Shown: positions 43,979-54,393, numbered from the stretch's first letter. The stretch: DNA of 64,000 nucleotides from Pseudomonas cremoris (GCF_014230465.1 NZ_JAAXCY010000001.1:496001-560000), one strand, 5' to 3'. Numbers and translations are program-made. The notes: generated by a model from the sequence alone, not told the origin.

Positions 43979-44770
43979 ATGATCGCATTGCCCTGGCTGT
44001 ATTTGGCGCTTCTTTCCATTGGCTATGTACTGGCCTTGACCTACGGGCAACTGGGGGTGCTGGCAGCGGTGTCTGTCGTCCTGCTGCTGATTGCAGGTTA
44101 CGCCGTACGCCAGCAGCGCACGCCTTGGGCACGCTACCTGGGGCATGGGTTGTTTATCGTGCTGGCGGTGAGCCTGGCGATGCACTGGCTGCCAGGTTTC
44201 TACAATGGCCGTGGCATTGCCTCGCAGCATTTCACGCCCGACGCCGTGCCTTTCTCGATGTATTTGAACCAGGACAAGCCGCTGATTGGCTTCTGGCTGC
44301 TGCTGGCCTGCCCCTGGATCGTGGCGCGGCGCAGACTGCGGCTGTCGCTATGCATTACCGCCCTGGCCCTGACCCTCACCGCCATCGCCGCCTTGGGTGG
44401 CGCGACGTTACTGGGGATGATCACTTGGGCACCGAAATGGCCGGAACAGGCATGGCTGTGGGTACTGAACAACCTGTTGTTGGTGACCTTGGTAGAAGAA
44501 GCCCTGTTCCGTGGCTACATCCAGGGAGGCCTGAGCCAACGTTTCAAGCACCTGCCCTACGGCGAGAACCTCGCGCTGCTACTGGCCTCGCTGCTATTCG
44601 GCCTGGTGCACCTGGGCGCGGGCTGGCACTGGGTGCTGCTGGCGAGCATCGCCGGCGTGGGTTATGGCCTGGCCTATCGCTTCGGCGGCCTGGGTGCGGC
44701 GGTGGCCACGCATTTTGGCTTGAACCTGCTGCACTTCGGGTTATTCACCTACCCGATGCTGGCCGGCTGA
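43979..44770 (+). CDS. CPBP-family intramembrane protease
   Basis: This 263-residue membrane protein has about eight helices and the three conserved CPBP (Rce1-like) motifs: EEALFR (EExxxR), FGLVH (FxxxH) and HFGLN (HxxxN). The glutamate and histidine residues coordinate zinc or catalyse directly. The ATG at 43979 has AAGGA 7 bases upstream. Bacterial CPBP members act in membrane-protein processing or bacteriocin self-immunity; the substrate here is unknown. Confidence 0.85.
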   Translation: MIALPWLYLALLSIGYVLALTYGQLGVLAAVSVVLLLIAGYAVRQQRTPWARYLGHGLFIVLAVSLAMHWLPGFYNGRGIASQHFTPDAVPFSMYLNQDKPLIGFWLLLACPWIVARRRLRLSLCITALALTLTAIAALGGATLLGMITWAPKWPEQAWLWVLNNLLLVTLVEEALFRGYIQGGLSQRFKHLPYGENLALLLASLLFGLVHLGAGWHWVLLASIAGVGYGLAYRFGGLGAAVATHFGLNLLHFGLFTYPMLAG

Positions 44771-44787
44771 TTGTTGCAAAAATAAGT

Positions 44788-44814
44788 TAAATAAACGCGG
44801 GCCCGTGCCGATAC
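44788..44814 (+). promoter_or_regulatory. Sigma-28 (FliA) promoter of the Aer-like receptor gene
   Basis: TAAA (44788) is followed after 15 bases by GCCGATAC, against the consensus TAAA-N15-GCCGATAA: 11 of 12 positions agree. It ends 29 bases before the start codon, as usual for flagellar class-IV genes. Confidence 0.72.
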
Positions 44815-44843
44815 CCCCTGAAAGCCTTGCGGATTGAACAATC

Positions 44844-46409
44844 ATGCGTAATAACCAACCCGTTACCCAGCGCGAACGTACCTTCCCCGCTCAGCAACGG
44901 TTGATCTCCACCACAGATGCAAAGGGCGTGATCACCTACTGCAACGACGCGTTTGTCGAGATCAGTGGGTTCACGCGCGAAGAGCTGCTGCGTGCGCCGC
45001 ACAACCTGGTGCGTCATCCAGATGTGCCGCCGGCGGTGTTCGCGCATATGTGGTCCACGCTCAAACAAGGCTTGCCATGGATGGGCATCGTCAAGAATCG
45101 CTGCAAGACCGGTGATCACTACTGGGTTAACGCCTATGTGACACCCGTCTTCGAAGGCAACCAGGTGGTCGGCTACGAATCGGTGCGCATCAAGCCCACC
45201 GCCGAGCAGATCCGCCGCGCCGAAGCGCTCTACCAACGCATCAACAAAGGCAAGTCGGCGGTTCCCCAGCGTGACAAGTGGCTGCCGGTGCTGCAGGACT
45301 GGCTGCCGTTTATCCTGGTGAGCCAGTTGAGCTTCATGATCGGCGCCTCCCTCAATTCCCACTGGGGCTTTGCCCTGGCGGCGGGGTTGTCGGTGCCGTT
45401 AGGCCTGCTGGGACTGAGCTGGCAACAGCGCGGCCTCAAGCGTTTACTACGCCTGGCCGAGCAAACTACGTCCGACCCGTTGATCGCGCAGATGTACACC
45501 GATAGCCGTGGCGCACAGGCGCGGTTGGAGATGTCGATCCTCAGCCAGGAAGCGCGTCTGAAGACGTGTCTGACTCGCTTGCAGGACACCGCCGAGCATC
45601 TGAACGACCAGGCCGCGCAATCCAACACCCTGGCGCACAACAGCTCCAGCGGCCTGGAACGCCAGCGCGTGGAAACCGAGCAGGTGGCCACTGCGGTCAA
45701 CCAGATGGCCGCCACCACCCAGGAAGTCGCCAGCCACGTGCAGCGCACGGCCGATGCGACCCAAGAGGCCAACCGCCTGACCGGTCGCGGTCGCGATATC
45801 GCCGGGGAAACCCGTGATGCGATTCAGCGTCTGTCCGTTGCTGTGGGCGAGACCGGTGTGACCGTGACCCAACTGGCCAAGGACAGCGACGAGATCGGCG
45901 GTGTTGTCGACGTGATCAAGGGCATTGCCGACCAGACCAACCTGCTGGCGCTCAACGCCGCCATCGAAGCGGCGCGTGCCGGTGAGATGGGCCGTGGGTT
46001 TGCCGTGGTAGCCGACGAAGTCCGCCAACTGGCCCAGCGTACCGCCGAGTCCACCGGGCAGATCCACACCCTGATCGCCAAGCTGCAACAAACTGCCGCC
46101 GCCGCCGTGCAAACCATGGACGCCGGGCATCGCCAGGCCGAAGAAGGTGTAGCACGGGTGATGGAAGCGGACCAGGCGCTGGTAGGCATCAGTGAAGCAG
46201 TGGCGCACATCACCGATATGACCACGCAGATCGCTGCGGCGACCGAAGAGCAAAGCTCGGTGGCCGAAGAGATCAGCCGCAATATCAGCACAATTGCGTT
46301 GTTGGCGGACCAGACGTCGGAGCAGGCGTTGAATTCGGCGCAGTTGAGTGAAGAGCTGACGCATACGGCGAATACCCAGTATTCGCTGGTGGAGCGGTTC
46401 AACCGGTAG
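44844..46409 (+). CDS. aer: Aer-like methyl-accepting chemotaxis protein (PAS sensor)
   Basis: This 521-residue receptor has a cytoplasmic PAS domain (residues 15-125: [60 protein letters not shown]) that is the FAD-binding, redox-sensing type found in Aer. One membrane hairpin follows (residues 150-190), then the signalling domain with [20 protein letters not shown]. It drives aerotaxis or energy taxis. There is no periplasmic domain. A sigma-28 promoter sits directly upstream. It is 2.5 kb from the cbb3 oxidase genes. Confidence 0.9.
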   Translation: MRNNQPVTQRERTFPAQQRLISTTDAKGVITYCNDAFVEISGFTREELLRAPHNLVRHPDVPPAVFAHMWSTLKQGLPWMGIVKNRCKTGDHYWVNAYVTPVFEGNQVVGYESVRIKPTAEQIRRAEALYQRINKGKSAVPQRDKWLPVLQDWLPFILVSQLSFMIGASLNSHWGFALAAGLSVPLGLLGLSWQQRGLKRLLRLAEQTTSDPLIAQMYTDSRGAQARLEMSILSQEARLKTCLTRLQDTAEHLNDQAAQSNTLAHNSSSGLERQRVETEQVATAVNQMAATTQEVASHVQRTADATQEANRLTGRGRDIAGETRDAIQRLSVAVGETGVTVTQLAKDSDEIGGVVDVIKGIADQTNLLALNAAIEAARAGEMGRGFAVVADEVRQLAQRTAESTGQIHTLIAKLQQTAAAAVQTMDAGHRQAEEGVARVMEADQALVGISEAVAHITDMTTQIAAATEEQSSVAEEISRNISTIALLADQTSEQALNSAQLSEELTHTANTQYSLVERFNR

Positions 46410-46414
46410 ACCGC

Positions 46415-46528
46415 TTTCGCGAGCAAGTCGAATCGTCGCACCGCCGCTCCCACATTTAACCGTGTACATCCCTTGGAATGCGGTCGAATGTGGGAGCGGC
46501 GGTGCGACGATTCGACTTGCTCGCGAAA
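46415..46528. repeat. Large REP variant with 42-base perfect arms
   Basis: Two 42-base arms (46415-46456 and 46487-46528) are exact inverse copies with a 30-base spacer. Each arm contains the normal REP ends TGTGGGAGCGG and CTTGCTCGCGA, with an extra 16 bases (CGGTGCGACGATTCGA) between them. It lies between converging genes. Confidence 0.9.
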
Positions 46529-46533
46529 AGGCC

Positions 46534-47226
46534 CTAACAGCCGCCGAGAAACCCGGCTACTTTTAACGCCGTAGCCTCCAAATGCTGCTCATGACTAAAC
46601 CCCGAAGCCTTCAACGGCTTCAAGTCGTGGTCCCCCGCCACCAGCCACATCACCTCGATGTTCGGCGACAACACATAACCCTCCACCGTCGCCCGATTGC
46701 CCAAGGCATCGCGCTCGCCCTGCATGATCAACGTCGGCGTCTTCAAACCGGCCAAATGTTCGACCCGCGGTTTTTCTGGCTTACCCACTGCATAGAACGG
46801 ATACCCCAGGCACACCAGCCCGTCGGCACCCAATTCATCCGCCAATAAACTGGCCATGCGCCCGCCCATGGACTTGCCGCCAATCGCCAGTGTCCCAGCG
46901 ACATGACGTCGCACCTCGGCATACACCTCACGCCAGGCTTCAAGCAGTTTCGGCGCCGGGTTCGGTGGGCGTTTGCCGCCGTCCGCACGGCGCTGCGCCA
47001 TGTACGGAAACTCGAAGCGCAACACGTTGACGCCATGCCCGGCAAGGCGTGCAGCCATGTCGTTCATGAAGGTGGAGTCCATCGGTGCACCGGCGCCGTG
47101 GGCCAGGATCAACGTGACAGGTTCGCTTGAACCCGCACCGGTCGCGACATCCCACAACCACCCGCGTTCCCGCACACACTGCGCCCATTGATCCCCGTCA
47201 ATACTGGCCTTGTGCTCTTTGCCCAT
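46534..47226 (-). CDS. Alpha/beta-hydrolase of the KANL3/Tex30 group
   Basis: This 230-residue protein has [20 protein letters not shown] (oxyanion region), the nucleophile elbow [22 protein letters not shown] (acid) and GDHDLKP (His), the set typical of Tex30/dienelactone-hydrolase-like proteins. The ATG at 47226 has GAGGCAAGC upstream; the frame from 47313 would overlap the ccoN1 promoter. It is divergent from ccoN1 over 79 bases. Substrate unknown. Confidence 0.82.
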   Translation of the reverse strand: MGKEHKASIDGDQWAQCVRERGWLWDVATGAGSSEPVTLILAHGAGAPMDSTFMNDMAARLAGHGVNVLRFEFPYMAQRRADGGKRPPNPAPKLLEAWREVYAEVRRHVAGTLAIGGKSMGGRMASLLADELGADGLVCLGYPFYAVGKPEKPRVEHLAGLKTPTLIMQGERDALGNRATVEGYVLSPNIEVMWLVAGDHDLKPLKASGFSHEQHLEATALKVAGFLGGC

Positions 47227-47305
47227 GCTTGCCTCGCTTTTTAGTCTGCCTATAACTCCAGCCCAAGTGCCGCATTTGCTTGGGTTGAACCGTGGATGGG
47301 GAACC

Positions 47306-48730
47306 ATGAACACTACTTTAAGTACCGCCTATAACTACAAGGTGGTCCGCCAATTCGCCATTATGACGGTGGTGTGGGGCATCGTCGGCATGGGGCTCGG
47401 GGTTTTTCTCGCTGCTCAATTGGTCTGGCCTGCACTCAACTTCGATTTACCGTGGACCAGCTTCGGTCGCCTGCGCCCGCTGCACACCAACGCGGTGATC
47501 TTCGCCTTCGGTGGCTGCGCACTGTTCGCCAGCTCCTTCTACTCGGTGCAACGCACCTGCCAGACCCAGCTGTTCGCGCCGAAAATCGCCGCGTTCTGCT
47601 TCTGGGGCTGGCAATTGGTCATCCTGTTGGCCGCGATCACCTTGCCGCTGGGCTACACCAGCTCCAAGGAATACGCCGAGCTGGAATGGCCGATCGACAT
47701 CCTCATCACCATCGTGTGGGTGGCCTACGCCATCGTGTTCTTCGGCACAGTGATGAAGCGCAACACCAAGCACATCTACGTCGGTAACTGGTTCTTCGGT
47801 GCGTTCATCATCACCGTGGCCATCCTGCATATCGTCAACAACCTGGAAATCCCAGTCAGCCTGACCAAGTCCTACTCCCTCTACGGCGGTGCGACGGATG
47901 CCATGGTGCAGTGGTGGTATGGGCATAACGCAGTAGGCTTTTTCCTCACTGCGGGCTTCCTGGGCATGATGTATTACTTCGTGCCGAAGCAGGCCGAGCG
48001 CCCGGTGTATTCCTATCGCCTGTCTATCGTGCACTTCTGGGCGCTGATCACCCTGTACATCTGGGCGGGCCCGCACCACCTGCACTACACCGCGCTGCCG
48101 GACTGGGCACAGTCGTTGGGCATGGTGATGTCGCTGGTGCTGCTGGCGCCAAGCTGGGGCGGCATGATCAATGGCATGATGACCCTGTCGGGCGCCTGGC
48201 ATAAGTTGCGCAGCGACCCGATCCTGCGCTTCCTCGTGGTGTCCCTGGCGTTCTACGGCATGTCGACCTTTGAAGGCCCGATGATGGCGATCAAGACCGT
48301 CAACGCCCTCTCCCACTACACCGACTGGACCATCGGCCACGTACACGCCGGCGCTCTGGGCTGGGTCGCGATGATCTCCATCGGCGCCCTGTACCACATG
48401 ATCCCGAAAATCTTCGGTCGCGAGCAGATGTACAGCCTCGGCCTGATCAACGCGCACTTCTGGCTGGCCACCATCGGCACCGTGCTTTACATCGCCTCGA
48501 TGTGGGTCAACGGCATCGCCCAGGGCCTGATGTGGCGTGCGGTCAACGAAGACGGCACCTTGACCTACTCCTTCGTCGAAACCCTGGTGGCCAGCCACCC
48601 AGGCTTCATCGTGCGGTTGGTGGGCGGTGCGGTGTTCCTCAGCGGCATGTTCCTGATGGCTTACAACACGTGGCGCACCGTGCGTTCGCCGCAGCCTGTC
48701 GAAGCCGCCACCACTGCGCAGCTGGCCTGA
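47306..48730 (+). CDS. ccoN1: cbb3-type cytochrome c oxidase catalytic subunit I, first copy
   Basis: This 474-residue, 12-helix subunit holds haem b, haem b3 and CuB. His ligands are seen in RPLHTNAVI (His60), [17 protein letters not shown] and HVHAGALGW. It reduces oxygen to water and pumps protons with high affinity for O2. GGGGAACC lies directly before the ATG; the longer frame from 47210 overlaps the divergent gene. Only 79 bases separate it from the hydrolase start and no Anr box was seen there, which fits a constitutive first operon. Confidence 0.96.
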   Translation: MNTTLSTAYNYKVVRQFAIMTVVWGIVGMGLGVFLAAQLVWPALNFDLPWTSFGRLRPLHTNAVIFAFGGCALFASSFYSVQRTCQTQLFAPKIAAFCFWGWQLVILLAAITLPLGYTSSKEYAELEWPIDILITIVWVAYAIVFFGTVMKRNTKHIYVGNWFFGAFIITVAILHIVNNLEIPVSLTKSYSLYGGATDAMVQWWYGHNAVGFFLTAGFLGMMYYFVPKQAERPVYSYRLSIVHFWALITLYIWAGPHHLHYTALPDWAQSLGMVMSLVLLAPSWGGMINGMMTLSGAWHKLRSDPILRFLVVSLAFYGMSTFEGPMMAIKTVNALSHYTDWTIGHVHAGALGWVAMISIGALYHMIPKIFGREQMYSLGLINAHFWLATIGTVLYIASMWVNGIAQGLMWRAVNEDGTLTYSFVETLVASHPGFIVRLVGGAVFLSGMFLMAYNTWRTVRSPQPVEAATTAQLA

Positions 48731-48740
48731 GGAGTCTGTG

Positions 48741-49349
48741 ATGAAACACGAAACGATTGAAAAGAACGTCGGCATCCTGATGCTGCTGATGGTGCTGGCC
48801 GTGAGTATCGGCGGCCTGACCCAGATCGTCCCGCTGTTCTTCCAGGACGTGACCAACAAGCCGGTCGAAGGCATGAAGCCCTACACCGCGCTGCAACTGG
48901 AAGGCCGCGACATCTACATCCGCGAAGGCTGTGTGCAGTGCCACTCGCAAATGATCCGCCCGTTCCGCGCAGAGACCGAACGCTACGGCCACTACTCGGT
49001 CGCCGGCGAAAGCGTGTGGGACCACCCGTTCCTGTGGGGTTCCAAGCGCACCGGCCCGGACCTGGCCCGCGTCGGCGCGCGCTACTCGGACGACTGGCAC
49101 CGCGCGCACTTGTACAACCCGCGCAACGTGGTGCCCGAGTCGAAAATGCCGGCCTACCCGTGGTTGGTCACAGCCCAGGTCGACAGCAGCCACACCGAGA
49201 AAAAGCTGCAAGTGATGCGCACCCTCGGCGTGCCGTACACCGACGAAGACATCAGTGGCGCAGTGGCCAGCCTCAAGGGCAAGACCGAAATGGACGCGCT
49301 GGTTTCGTACCTGCAAGTGCTCGGCACTGCCATCAAGAGCAAGAGGTGA
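48741..49349 (+). CDS. ccoO1: cbb3 oxidase mono-haem subunit CcoO, first copy
   Basis: This 202-residue subunit has one N-terminal membrane anchor ([20 protein letters not shown]) and a periplasmic cytochrome c domain with the haem motif CVQCH. The distal Met is in ESKMPAYPW. It passes electrons from CcoP to CcoN. GGAG lies 8 bases before the ATG at 48741. An 89-base stretch is identical to ccoO2, described in the findings. Confidence 0.96.
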   Translation: MKHETIEKNVGILMLLMVLAVSIGGLTQIVPLFFQDVTNKPVEGMKPYTALQLEGRDIYIREGCVQCHSQMIRPFRAETERYGHYSVAGESVWDHPFLWGSKRTGPDLARVGARYSDDWHRAHLYNPRNVVPESKMPAYPWLVTAQVDSSHTEKKLQVMRTLGVPYTDEDISGAVASLKGKTEMDALVSYLQVLGTAIKSKR

Positions 49350-49352
49350 GCC

Positions 49353-49553
49353 ATGGGATTTGAATTAGATGCGGGCACCATCCGCGGCCTCGGCACGCTG
49401 GTGGTCGCCATCGCCTTTATCGGCCTGTCGCTGTGGGTGTTCAACAACCGGCGCAATGCGGAATTCGAGCAGGCGCGCCTGCTGCCGTTCGCTGATGAAC
49501 CCACCCCTTCCGACGCTCAAGAAGAGCCTGCAACAAGGAGCAATCGGCCATGA
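49353..49553 (+). CDS. ccoQ1: cbb3 oxidase small subunit CcoQ, first copy
   Basis: This 66-residue protein has a single membrane helix ([18 protein letters not shown]) and a short charged tail. CcoQ stabilises the assembled oxidase. It starts 3 bases after ccoO1 with AGAGGTGAG as ribosome site, and its stop overlaps the ccoP1 start (ATGA). Confidence 0.93.
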   Translation: MGFELDAGTIRGLGTLVVAIAFIGLSLWVFNNRRNAEFEQARLLPFADEPTPSDAQEEPATRSNRP

Positions 49554-50497
49554 CCCTATTTTGGAGTACATGGATCTGCGTACTGACCCTGGGCAGCCTG
49601 ATCGGCCTGACCTGGCTGTTGATCGGCACCCGCAAGGGCGAAACCAAGGGCAGCGTGGACCAGACCATGGGCCACGCCTTCGACGGTATCGAGGAATACG
49701 ACAACCCGCTGCCCCAGTGGTGGTTCATGCTGTTCGCCGGCACCTTGGTGTTTGCGGTCGGCTACCTGATCCTCTACCCGGGCCTGGGCAACTGGAAAGG
49801 CGTGCTGCCGGGCTATGAAGACGGCTGGACCCAAACCAAGGAGTGGGACAAGGAAATGGCCAAGGCCGACGCCAAGTTCGGGCCGATCTTCGCCAAATTC
49901 GCAGCCATGCCGGTGGAAGAAGTGGCCAAGGACCCACAAGCGTTGAAAATGGGCGGTCGCCTGTTTGCGTCCAACTGCGCGGTGTGCCACGGCTCGGATG
50001 CCAAGGGCGCGTACGGCTTCCCCAACCTGGCAGACAACATTTGGCGCTGGGGCGGTTCGGCCGAGGCGATCAAGACCACCATCCTCAACGGTCGCCACGC
50101 GGCGATGCCGGCCTGGGGTGAGATACTCGGCGAAGACGGTGTAAAAAACGTCGCCGCCTTTGTACGTCACGACCTGGCCAAGTTGCCACTACCTGCCGAC
50201 AGCACCGCTGACCTGGCCGCCGGCAAAGCGGCGTTCAACACCACTTGCGTGGCCTGCCACGGTCCGGAAGGCCACGGCATGGAAGCCATGGGCGCGCCGA
50301 ACCTGACCGAACCCGCCGGGTTCATCTACGGCACCAGCCTGGCGCAGTTGCAGCAGACCATCCGTCACGGCCGCCAAGGCCAGATGCCCGCGCAGGACGT
50401 CCTGCAGGGCAATGACAAGGTGCACTTGTTGGCTGCCTACGTGTATAGCTTGTCCCATAACGCTGATGGCGCAACGCCAGAAAGCCAAGCGCAGTAA
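49550..50497 (+). CDS. ccoP1: cbb3 oxidase di-haem subunit CcoP, first copy
   Basis: This 315-residue protein has two N-terminal membrane helices and two cytochrome c domains, with haem motifs CAVCH (residues 143-147) and CVACH near residue 235. It accepts electrons from soluble cytochromes. The ATG overlaps ccoQ1. It lacks a short insert present in ccoP2 ([17 protein letters not shown]). A REP hairpin follows the stop. Confidence 0.96.
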   Translation: MTLFWSTWICVLTLGSLIGLTWLLIGTRKGETKGSVDQTMGHAFDGIEEYDNPLPQWWFMLFAGTLVFAVGYLILYPGLGNWKGVLPGYEDGWTQTKEWDKEMAKADAKFGPIFAKFAAMPVEEVAKDPQALKMGGRLFASNCAVCHGSDAKGAYGFPNLADNIWRWGGSAEAIKTTILNGRHAAMPAWGEILGEDGVKNVAAFVRHDLAKLPLPADSTADLAAGKAAFNTTCVACHGPEGHGMEAMGAPNLTEPAGFIYGTSLAQLQQTIRHGRQGQMPAQDVLQGNDKVHLLAAYVYSLSHNADGATPESQAQ

Positions 50498-50505
50498 GCT
50501 TTAAC

Positions 50506-50535
50506 TGTGGCGAGGGAGCTTGCTCTCTCGCCACA
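50506..50535. repeat. Single REP hairpin after ccoP1
   Basis: TGTGGCGAGGGAGC-TT-GCTCTCTCGCCACA is a near-perfect 14-bp stem of a third REP type. It lies 9 bases after the first cco operon and may be its terminator. Confidence 0.82.
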
Positions 50536-50765
50536 GGTTCATTTGATGCGCCCTCCTATGCGACCAAGCGTCGCACCCTTCCAAAGCACAACTTTCCCCT
50601 CCTGCCATTCGGGTCTACGCTTCCCTGCACAGCGGACCGGTTCCGGCGTATGCAACGACTCCCGTTGCGGCCTGGTAAATTTCTTGTCCACTCGATCAGC
50701 TTTCCATTTTTGATTTTGTCCCTACGCAAAACATGGAAAGGGCGCAGAATCTGGCGTGGAACGCA

Positions 50766-50779
50766 TTGATACAGGTCAG
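50766..50779 (+). promoter_or_regulatory. Anr-like box upstream of ccoN2
   Basis: TTGAT-ACAG-GTCAG keeps a perfect left half-site and 8 of 10 defined positions of TTGAT-N4-ATCAA. It lies 85 bases before the start codon. A -10-like TACATA lies at 50809-50814, a little farther than the -41.5 rule predicts. Confidence 0.6.
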
Positions 50780-50864
50780 CCATTGCGTTGCATTGGCCCC
50801 TCGCTTTCTACATACTTGCGGCCGATTTCTACCTATAAAAAAACCTAAACCGTGGAACCTTAGA

Positions 50865-52307
50865 ATGAGCACAGCAATCAGTCCGACTGCTTATAACTAT
50901 AAGGTAGTCCGCCAGTTCGCCATCATGACGGTGGTCTGGGGGATCCTTGGCATGGGGCTCGGGGTGTTCATCGCCTCGCAATTGGTTTGGCCGGAGTTGA
51001 ATTTCGGTTTGCCATGGACGACCTTCGGTCGCCTGCGCCCGTTGCACACCAACCTGGTGATCTTCGCCTTCGGTGGATGTGCATTGTTTGCCACCTCCTA
51101 CTATGTCGTGCAGCGAACCTGCCAGACGCGACTGATCTCCGACGGCCTCGCCGCCTTCACCTTCTGGGGCTGGCAAGCGGTCATCGTCGGCGCGGTCGTC
51201 ACCCTGCCGCTGGGCTACACCACCACCAAGGAATACGCCGAGCTGGAATGGCCGATTGCCATTTTGCTGGCCATCGTGTGGGTGACCTACGCCGTGGTGT
51301 TCTTCGGCACCATCGTCAAGCGCAAGACCAAGCACATCTATGTCGGCAACTGGTTCTACGGTGCCTTCATCCTGGTTACCGCGATGCTGCACATCGTCAA
51401 CCATGCCTCGCTGCCGGTTAGCCTGTTCAAGTCCTATTCGGCCTACGCCGGGGCGACGGACGCGATGATCCAGTGGTGGTACGGCCACAACGCGGTCGGT
51501 TTTTTCCTGACCACCGGTTTCCTGGGGATGATGTACTACTTCGTGCCCAAACAGGCCGAACGTCCTATTTACTCGTACCGGTTGTCCATCGTGCACTTCT
51601 GGGCGCTGATCACCCTGTACATCTGGGCCGGCCCTCACCACCTGCACTACACCGCGCTGCCGGATTGGGCGCAGTCGCTGGGCATGGCGATGTCGATCAT
51701 CCTGCTGGCGCCAAGTTGGGGGGGCATGATCAACGGCATGATGACCCTGTCCGGTGCCTGGCATAAATTGCGCACCGACCCGATCCTGCGCTTCCTCGTG
51801 GTGTCCCTGGCGTTCTACGGCATGTCGACCTTCGAAGGTCCGATGATGGCGATCAAGACCGTCAACTCGCTGTCCCACTACACCGACTGGACCATCGGCC
51901 ACGTACACGCCGGCGCCCTCGGTTGGGTGGCGATGATCTCCATCGGCGCGCTGTACCACATGATCCCCAAATTGTTCGGCCGCCCGCAGATGCACAGCGT
52001 CGGGCTGATCAATGCGCACTTCTGGCTGGCCACCATCGGTACCGTGCTCTACATCGCTTCGATGTGGGTCAACGGCATCACCCAAGGCTTGATGTGGCGT
52101 GCAATCAACGATGACGGCACCCTCACCTATTCGTTCGTCGAAGCGCTGCAAGCCAGCCACCCGGGTTACATCGTGCGCGCCCTGGGCGGTGCATTCTTTG
52201 CCTCCGGCATGTTCCTCATGGCCTACAACGTCTGGCGCACCGTGCGTGCCGCCGATCCTGCAGAAGCCGAAGCCGCCGCCAAGATCGCCGTTGTGGGAGC
52301 TCACTGA
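50865..52307 (+). CDS. ccoN2: cbb3-type cytochrome c oxidase subunit I, second copy
   Basis: This 480-residue protein is near-identical to CcoN1 in sequence and in all haem and copper ligands ([31 protein letters not shown]). Differences are concentrated at the N-terminus and the C-terminal tail. The ATG at 50865 has GGAACC 7 bases upstream. In P. aeruginosa the second operon is induced at low oxygen by Anr, and an Anr-like site lies upstream here. The stop overlaps the ccoO2 start by one base. Confidence 0.96.
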   Translation: MSTAISPTAYNYKVVRQFAIMTVVWGILGMGLGVFIASQLVWPELNFGLPWTTFGRLRPLHTNLVIFAFGGCALFATSYYVVQRTCQTRLISDGLAAFTFWGWQAVIVGAVVTLPLGYTTTKEYAELEWPIAILLAIVWVTYAVVFFGTIVKRKTKHIYVGNWFYGAFILVTAMLHIVNHASLPVSLFKSYSAYAGATDAMIQWWYGHNAVGFFLTTGFLGMMYYFVPKQAERPIYSYRLSIVHFWALITLYIWAGPHHLHYTALPDWAQSLGMAMSIILLAPSWGGMINGMMTLSGAWHKLRTDPILRFLVVSLAFYGMSTFEGPMMAIKTVNSLSHYTDWTIGHVHAGALGWVAMISIGALYHMIPKLFGRPQMHSVGLINAHFWLATIGTVLYIASMWVNGITQGLMWRAINDDGTLTYSFVEALQASHPGYIVRALGGAFFASGMFLMAYNVWRTVRAADPAEAEAAAKIAVVGAH

Positions 52308-52915
52308 TGAAGCATGAAGTAGTCGAGAAGAATATTGGCCTGCTGGCCTTCTTCATGGTCATCGCCGTGAGCATCGGCGGCCTGACCCAGATCGTTCCGC
52401 TGTTCTTCCAGGACGTGACCAACAAGCCGGTCGAAGGCATGAAGCCGCGCACCGCCCTTGAACTGGAAGGCCGCGACGTCTACATCGCCAACGGTTGCGT
52501 GGGCTGCCACTCGCAGATGATCCGCCCGTTCCGCGCCGAAACCGAACGCTACGGCCACTACTCGGTCGCCGGCGAAAGCGTGTGGGACCACCCGTTCCTG
52601 TGGGGTTCCAAGCGCACCGGCCCGGACCTCGCCCGCGTGGGCGGGCGTTACTCCGACGACTGGCAACGTGCGCACTTGTACAACCCGCGCAACGTTGTGC
52701 CTGAGTCGAAAATGCCGGCGTACCCGTTCCTCGTGGAAAACAAGCTCGACGGCAAGGACACCGCGAAGAAGATGGAAGTCTTGCGCACCCTGGGCGTGCC
52801 CTACACCGACGAAGACATCGCCGGTGCAGCCGCAGCCGTGAAGGGCAAGACCGAAATGGACGCACTGGTGGCCTACCTGCAAGGCCTGGGCACCATCATC
52901 AAAAGCAAACGGTGA
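52307..52915 (+). CDS. ccoO2: cbb3 oxidase mono-haem subunit CcoO, second copy
   Basis: This 202-residue protein has an N-terminal anchor and the haem motif CVGCH in place of CVQCH in the first copy. The rest is almost the same, with ESKMPAYPF for the Met ligand. Translation is coupled to ccoN2 through TGATG. Residues around the haem are encoded by DNA identical to ccoO1. Confidence 0.96.
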   Translation: MKHEVVEKNIGLLAFFMVIAVSIGGLTQIVPLFFQDVTNKPVEGMKPRTALELEGRDVYIANGCVGCHSQMIRPFRAETERYGHYSVAGESVWDHPFLWGSKRTGPDLARVGGRYSDDWQRAHLYNPRNVVPESKMPAYPFLVENKLDGKDTAKKMEVLRTLGVPYTDEDIAGAAAAVKGKTEMDALVAYLQGLGTIIKSKR

Positions 52916-52920
52916 CCTTC

Positions 52921-53106
52921 ATGGATATCGGGATGATTCGAGGCCTGGGCACCGTTGTAGTGATGGTGGCCTTTGTCGGCCTGGCGCTGTGGGTGTTCAG
53001 CCCACGGCGCAAGTCGGAGTTTGACGACGCAACCATGCTGCCCTTTGCGGATGATCCCGAAGCCATCAAGCACGTCGAGCAAGCTTCTAGGAGTAACAAA
53101 GAATGA
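52921..53106 (+). CDS. ccoQ2: cbb3 oxidase small subunit CcoQ, second copy
   Basis: This 61-residue single-helix protein ([20 protein letters not shown]) has a short acidic tail. The ATG at 52921 follows the ccoO2 stop by five bases; a GTG at 52912 overlaps that stop and is less likely. Its own stop overlaps the ccoP2 start (ATGA). Confidence 0.92.
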   Translation: MDIGMIRGLGTVVVMVAFVGLALWVFSPRRKSEFDDATMLPFADDPEAIKHVEQASRSNKE

Positions 53107-54077
53107 CTACGTTCTGGAGTCTGTACGTCACAGTCCTCAGTCTGGGTACCATCTTCGCCCTGACCTGGCTGCTGCTGTCGACCCGCAAGGGCCAGCGCAC
53201 CGAGCAAACCGACGAGACCGTCGGCCACTCCTTCGACGGTATCGAGGAGTACGACAACCCGCTGCCCAAGTGGTGGTTCATGCTGTTCGTCGGCACCATC
53301 ATCTTCGCCCTCGGTTACCTGGTGCTGTACCCCGGCCTTGGCAACTGGAAAGGCGTGCTGCCGGGCTACAACTACCTCGACAACGACAAGCAAACCCCGT
53401 TCGCCAACGGCCAGACCGGCTGGACCGGCGTGCACGAATGGGAAAAGGAAATGGCCAAGTCGGACGCCAAGTTCGGTCCGATCTTCGCCAAGTTCGCCTC
53501 GATGCCGATTGAAGAAGTGGCCAAGGACCCGCAAGCCTTGAAGATGGGCGGTCGTCTGTTCGCCTCCAACTGCTCGGTGTGCCACGGTTCCGACGCCAAG
53601 GGCGCCTACGGTTTTCCCAACCTGACCGACGCCGACTGGCGCTGGGGCGGGTCGCCCGAGACCATCAAGGAAACCATCATGAAAGGCCGCCACGCGATCA
53701 TGCCGGCCTGGGCTGAAGTCATCGGCGAGCAAGGCGTGGCCGATGTCGCGGGCTTTGTGCTGACCAACCTCGATGGCCGCAAGTTGCCGGAAGGCGCCAA
53801 GGCCGACGTGGCCAACGGCGAGAAACTCTTCGCCACCAACTGCGTTGCCTGCCACGGCCCCCAGGGTAAAGGCACCCCAGCGATGGGCGCGCCCGACCTG
53901 ACTCACCCAGGCGCATTCATCTACGGTTCGAGCTTCGCGCAACTGCAGCAGACCATCCGCTATGGCCGCCAAGGCCAGATGCCTGCGCAGGAACAACTGC
54001 AAGGCAATGACAAGGTGCACTTGCTGGCGGCGTATGTTTACAGCTTGTCCCATGGGGATAAGAAGGCTGAGGAATAG
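53103..54077 (+). CDS. ccoP2: cbb3 oxidase di-haem subunit CcoP, second copy
   Basis: This 324-residue protein has two membrane helices and haem motifs CSVCH and CVACH. It differs from CcoP1 by a short insert before the first haem domain ([17 protein letters not shown]) and by a truncated C-terminus ending SHGDKKAEE. It is the last gene of the second operon; a REPIN follows. Confidence 0.96.
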   Translation: MTTFWSLYVTVLSLGTIFALTWLLLSTRKGQRTEQTDETVGHSFDGIEEYDNPLPKWWFMLFVGTIIFALGYLVLYPGLGNWKGVLPGYNYLDNDKQTPFANGQTGWTGVHEWEKEMAKSDAKFGPIFAKFASMPIEEVAKDPQALKMGGRLFASNCSVCHGSDAKGAYGFPNLTDADWRWGGSPETIKETIMKGRHAIMPAWAEVIGEQGVADVAGFVLTNLDGRKLPEGAKADVANGEKLFATNCVACHGPQGKGTPAMGAPDLTHPGAFIYGSSFAQLQQTIRYGRQGQMPAQEQLQGNDKVHLLAAYVYSLSHGDKKAEE

Positions 54078-54113
54078 AATCGCTCACCTATTCTGAAACC
54101 AACGAGAAGCCAA

Positions 54114-54202
54114 TGTGGGAGCGGGCTTGCTCGCGAAGGCGGTCAGTCAGTAACGGATAAGTTGACTGACCTAGCGCATTCGCGAGCAAGCCCGCTCCCA
54201 CA
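54114..54202. repeat. REPIN
   Basis: TGTGGGAGCGGGCTTGCTCG and its inverse flank a spacer with GTCAGTCAGT/TGACTGAC symmetry. It separates ccoP2 from ccoG. Confidence 0.92.
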
Positions 54203-54262
54203 TTGGAACTGCTTCGTTTTGGCCACCGAGCCTGCCAAAACCGGCCATACTTGCCAGATCAA

Positions 54263-54276
54263 TTGATCCAGGTCAG
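54263..54276 (+). promoter_or_regulatory. Anr-like box upstream of ccoG
   Basis: TTGAT-CCAG-GTCAG differs from the ccoN2 box by one base in 14. It lies 117 bases before the ccoG start. The nearest -10-like hexamer is TATCAT at 54310-54315. Confidence 0.6.
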
Positions 54277-54393
54277 GTAGGTCGCCCCCTTTGAGCACCA
54301 CCGGAGGCGTATCATTACGCCACTGCAACAGTCTATTTTTGACCCCGGCTGGCACGTACTGGCCGAGGCAAATGTCCACCGCCGTGGGATGCA

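Larger units (their letters stand above)
50498..50864. other. Gene-free stretch of 367 bases between the two cco operons
   Basis: No coding frame here looks real. It holds the REP at 50506, an inverted repeat at 50700-50740 (CTTTCCAT with ATGGAAAG), the Anr-like box at 50766 and the ccoN2 promoter region. Nothing was recognised in 50540-50690. Confidence 0.6.
54078..54393. other. Gene-free stretch of 316 bases between ccoP2 and ccoG
   Basis: It contains the REPIN at 54114 and the Anr-like box at 54263. The remaining 115 bases before ccoG are the likely promoter and leader. No real coding frame was seen. Confidence 0.6.

Noticed and set aside
47227..47305. An Anr box upstream of ccoN1
   Set aside because: No TTGAT-N4-ATCAA-like sequence with at least 7 matches was found in the 79 bases between the divergent starts.
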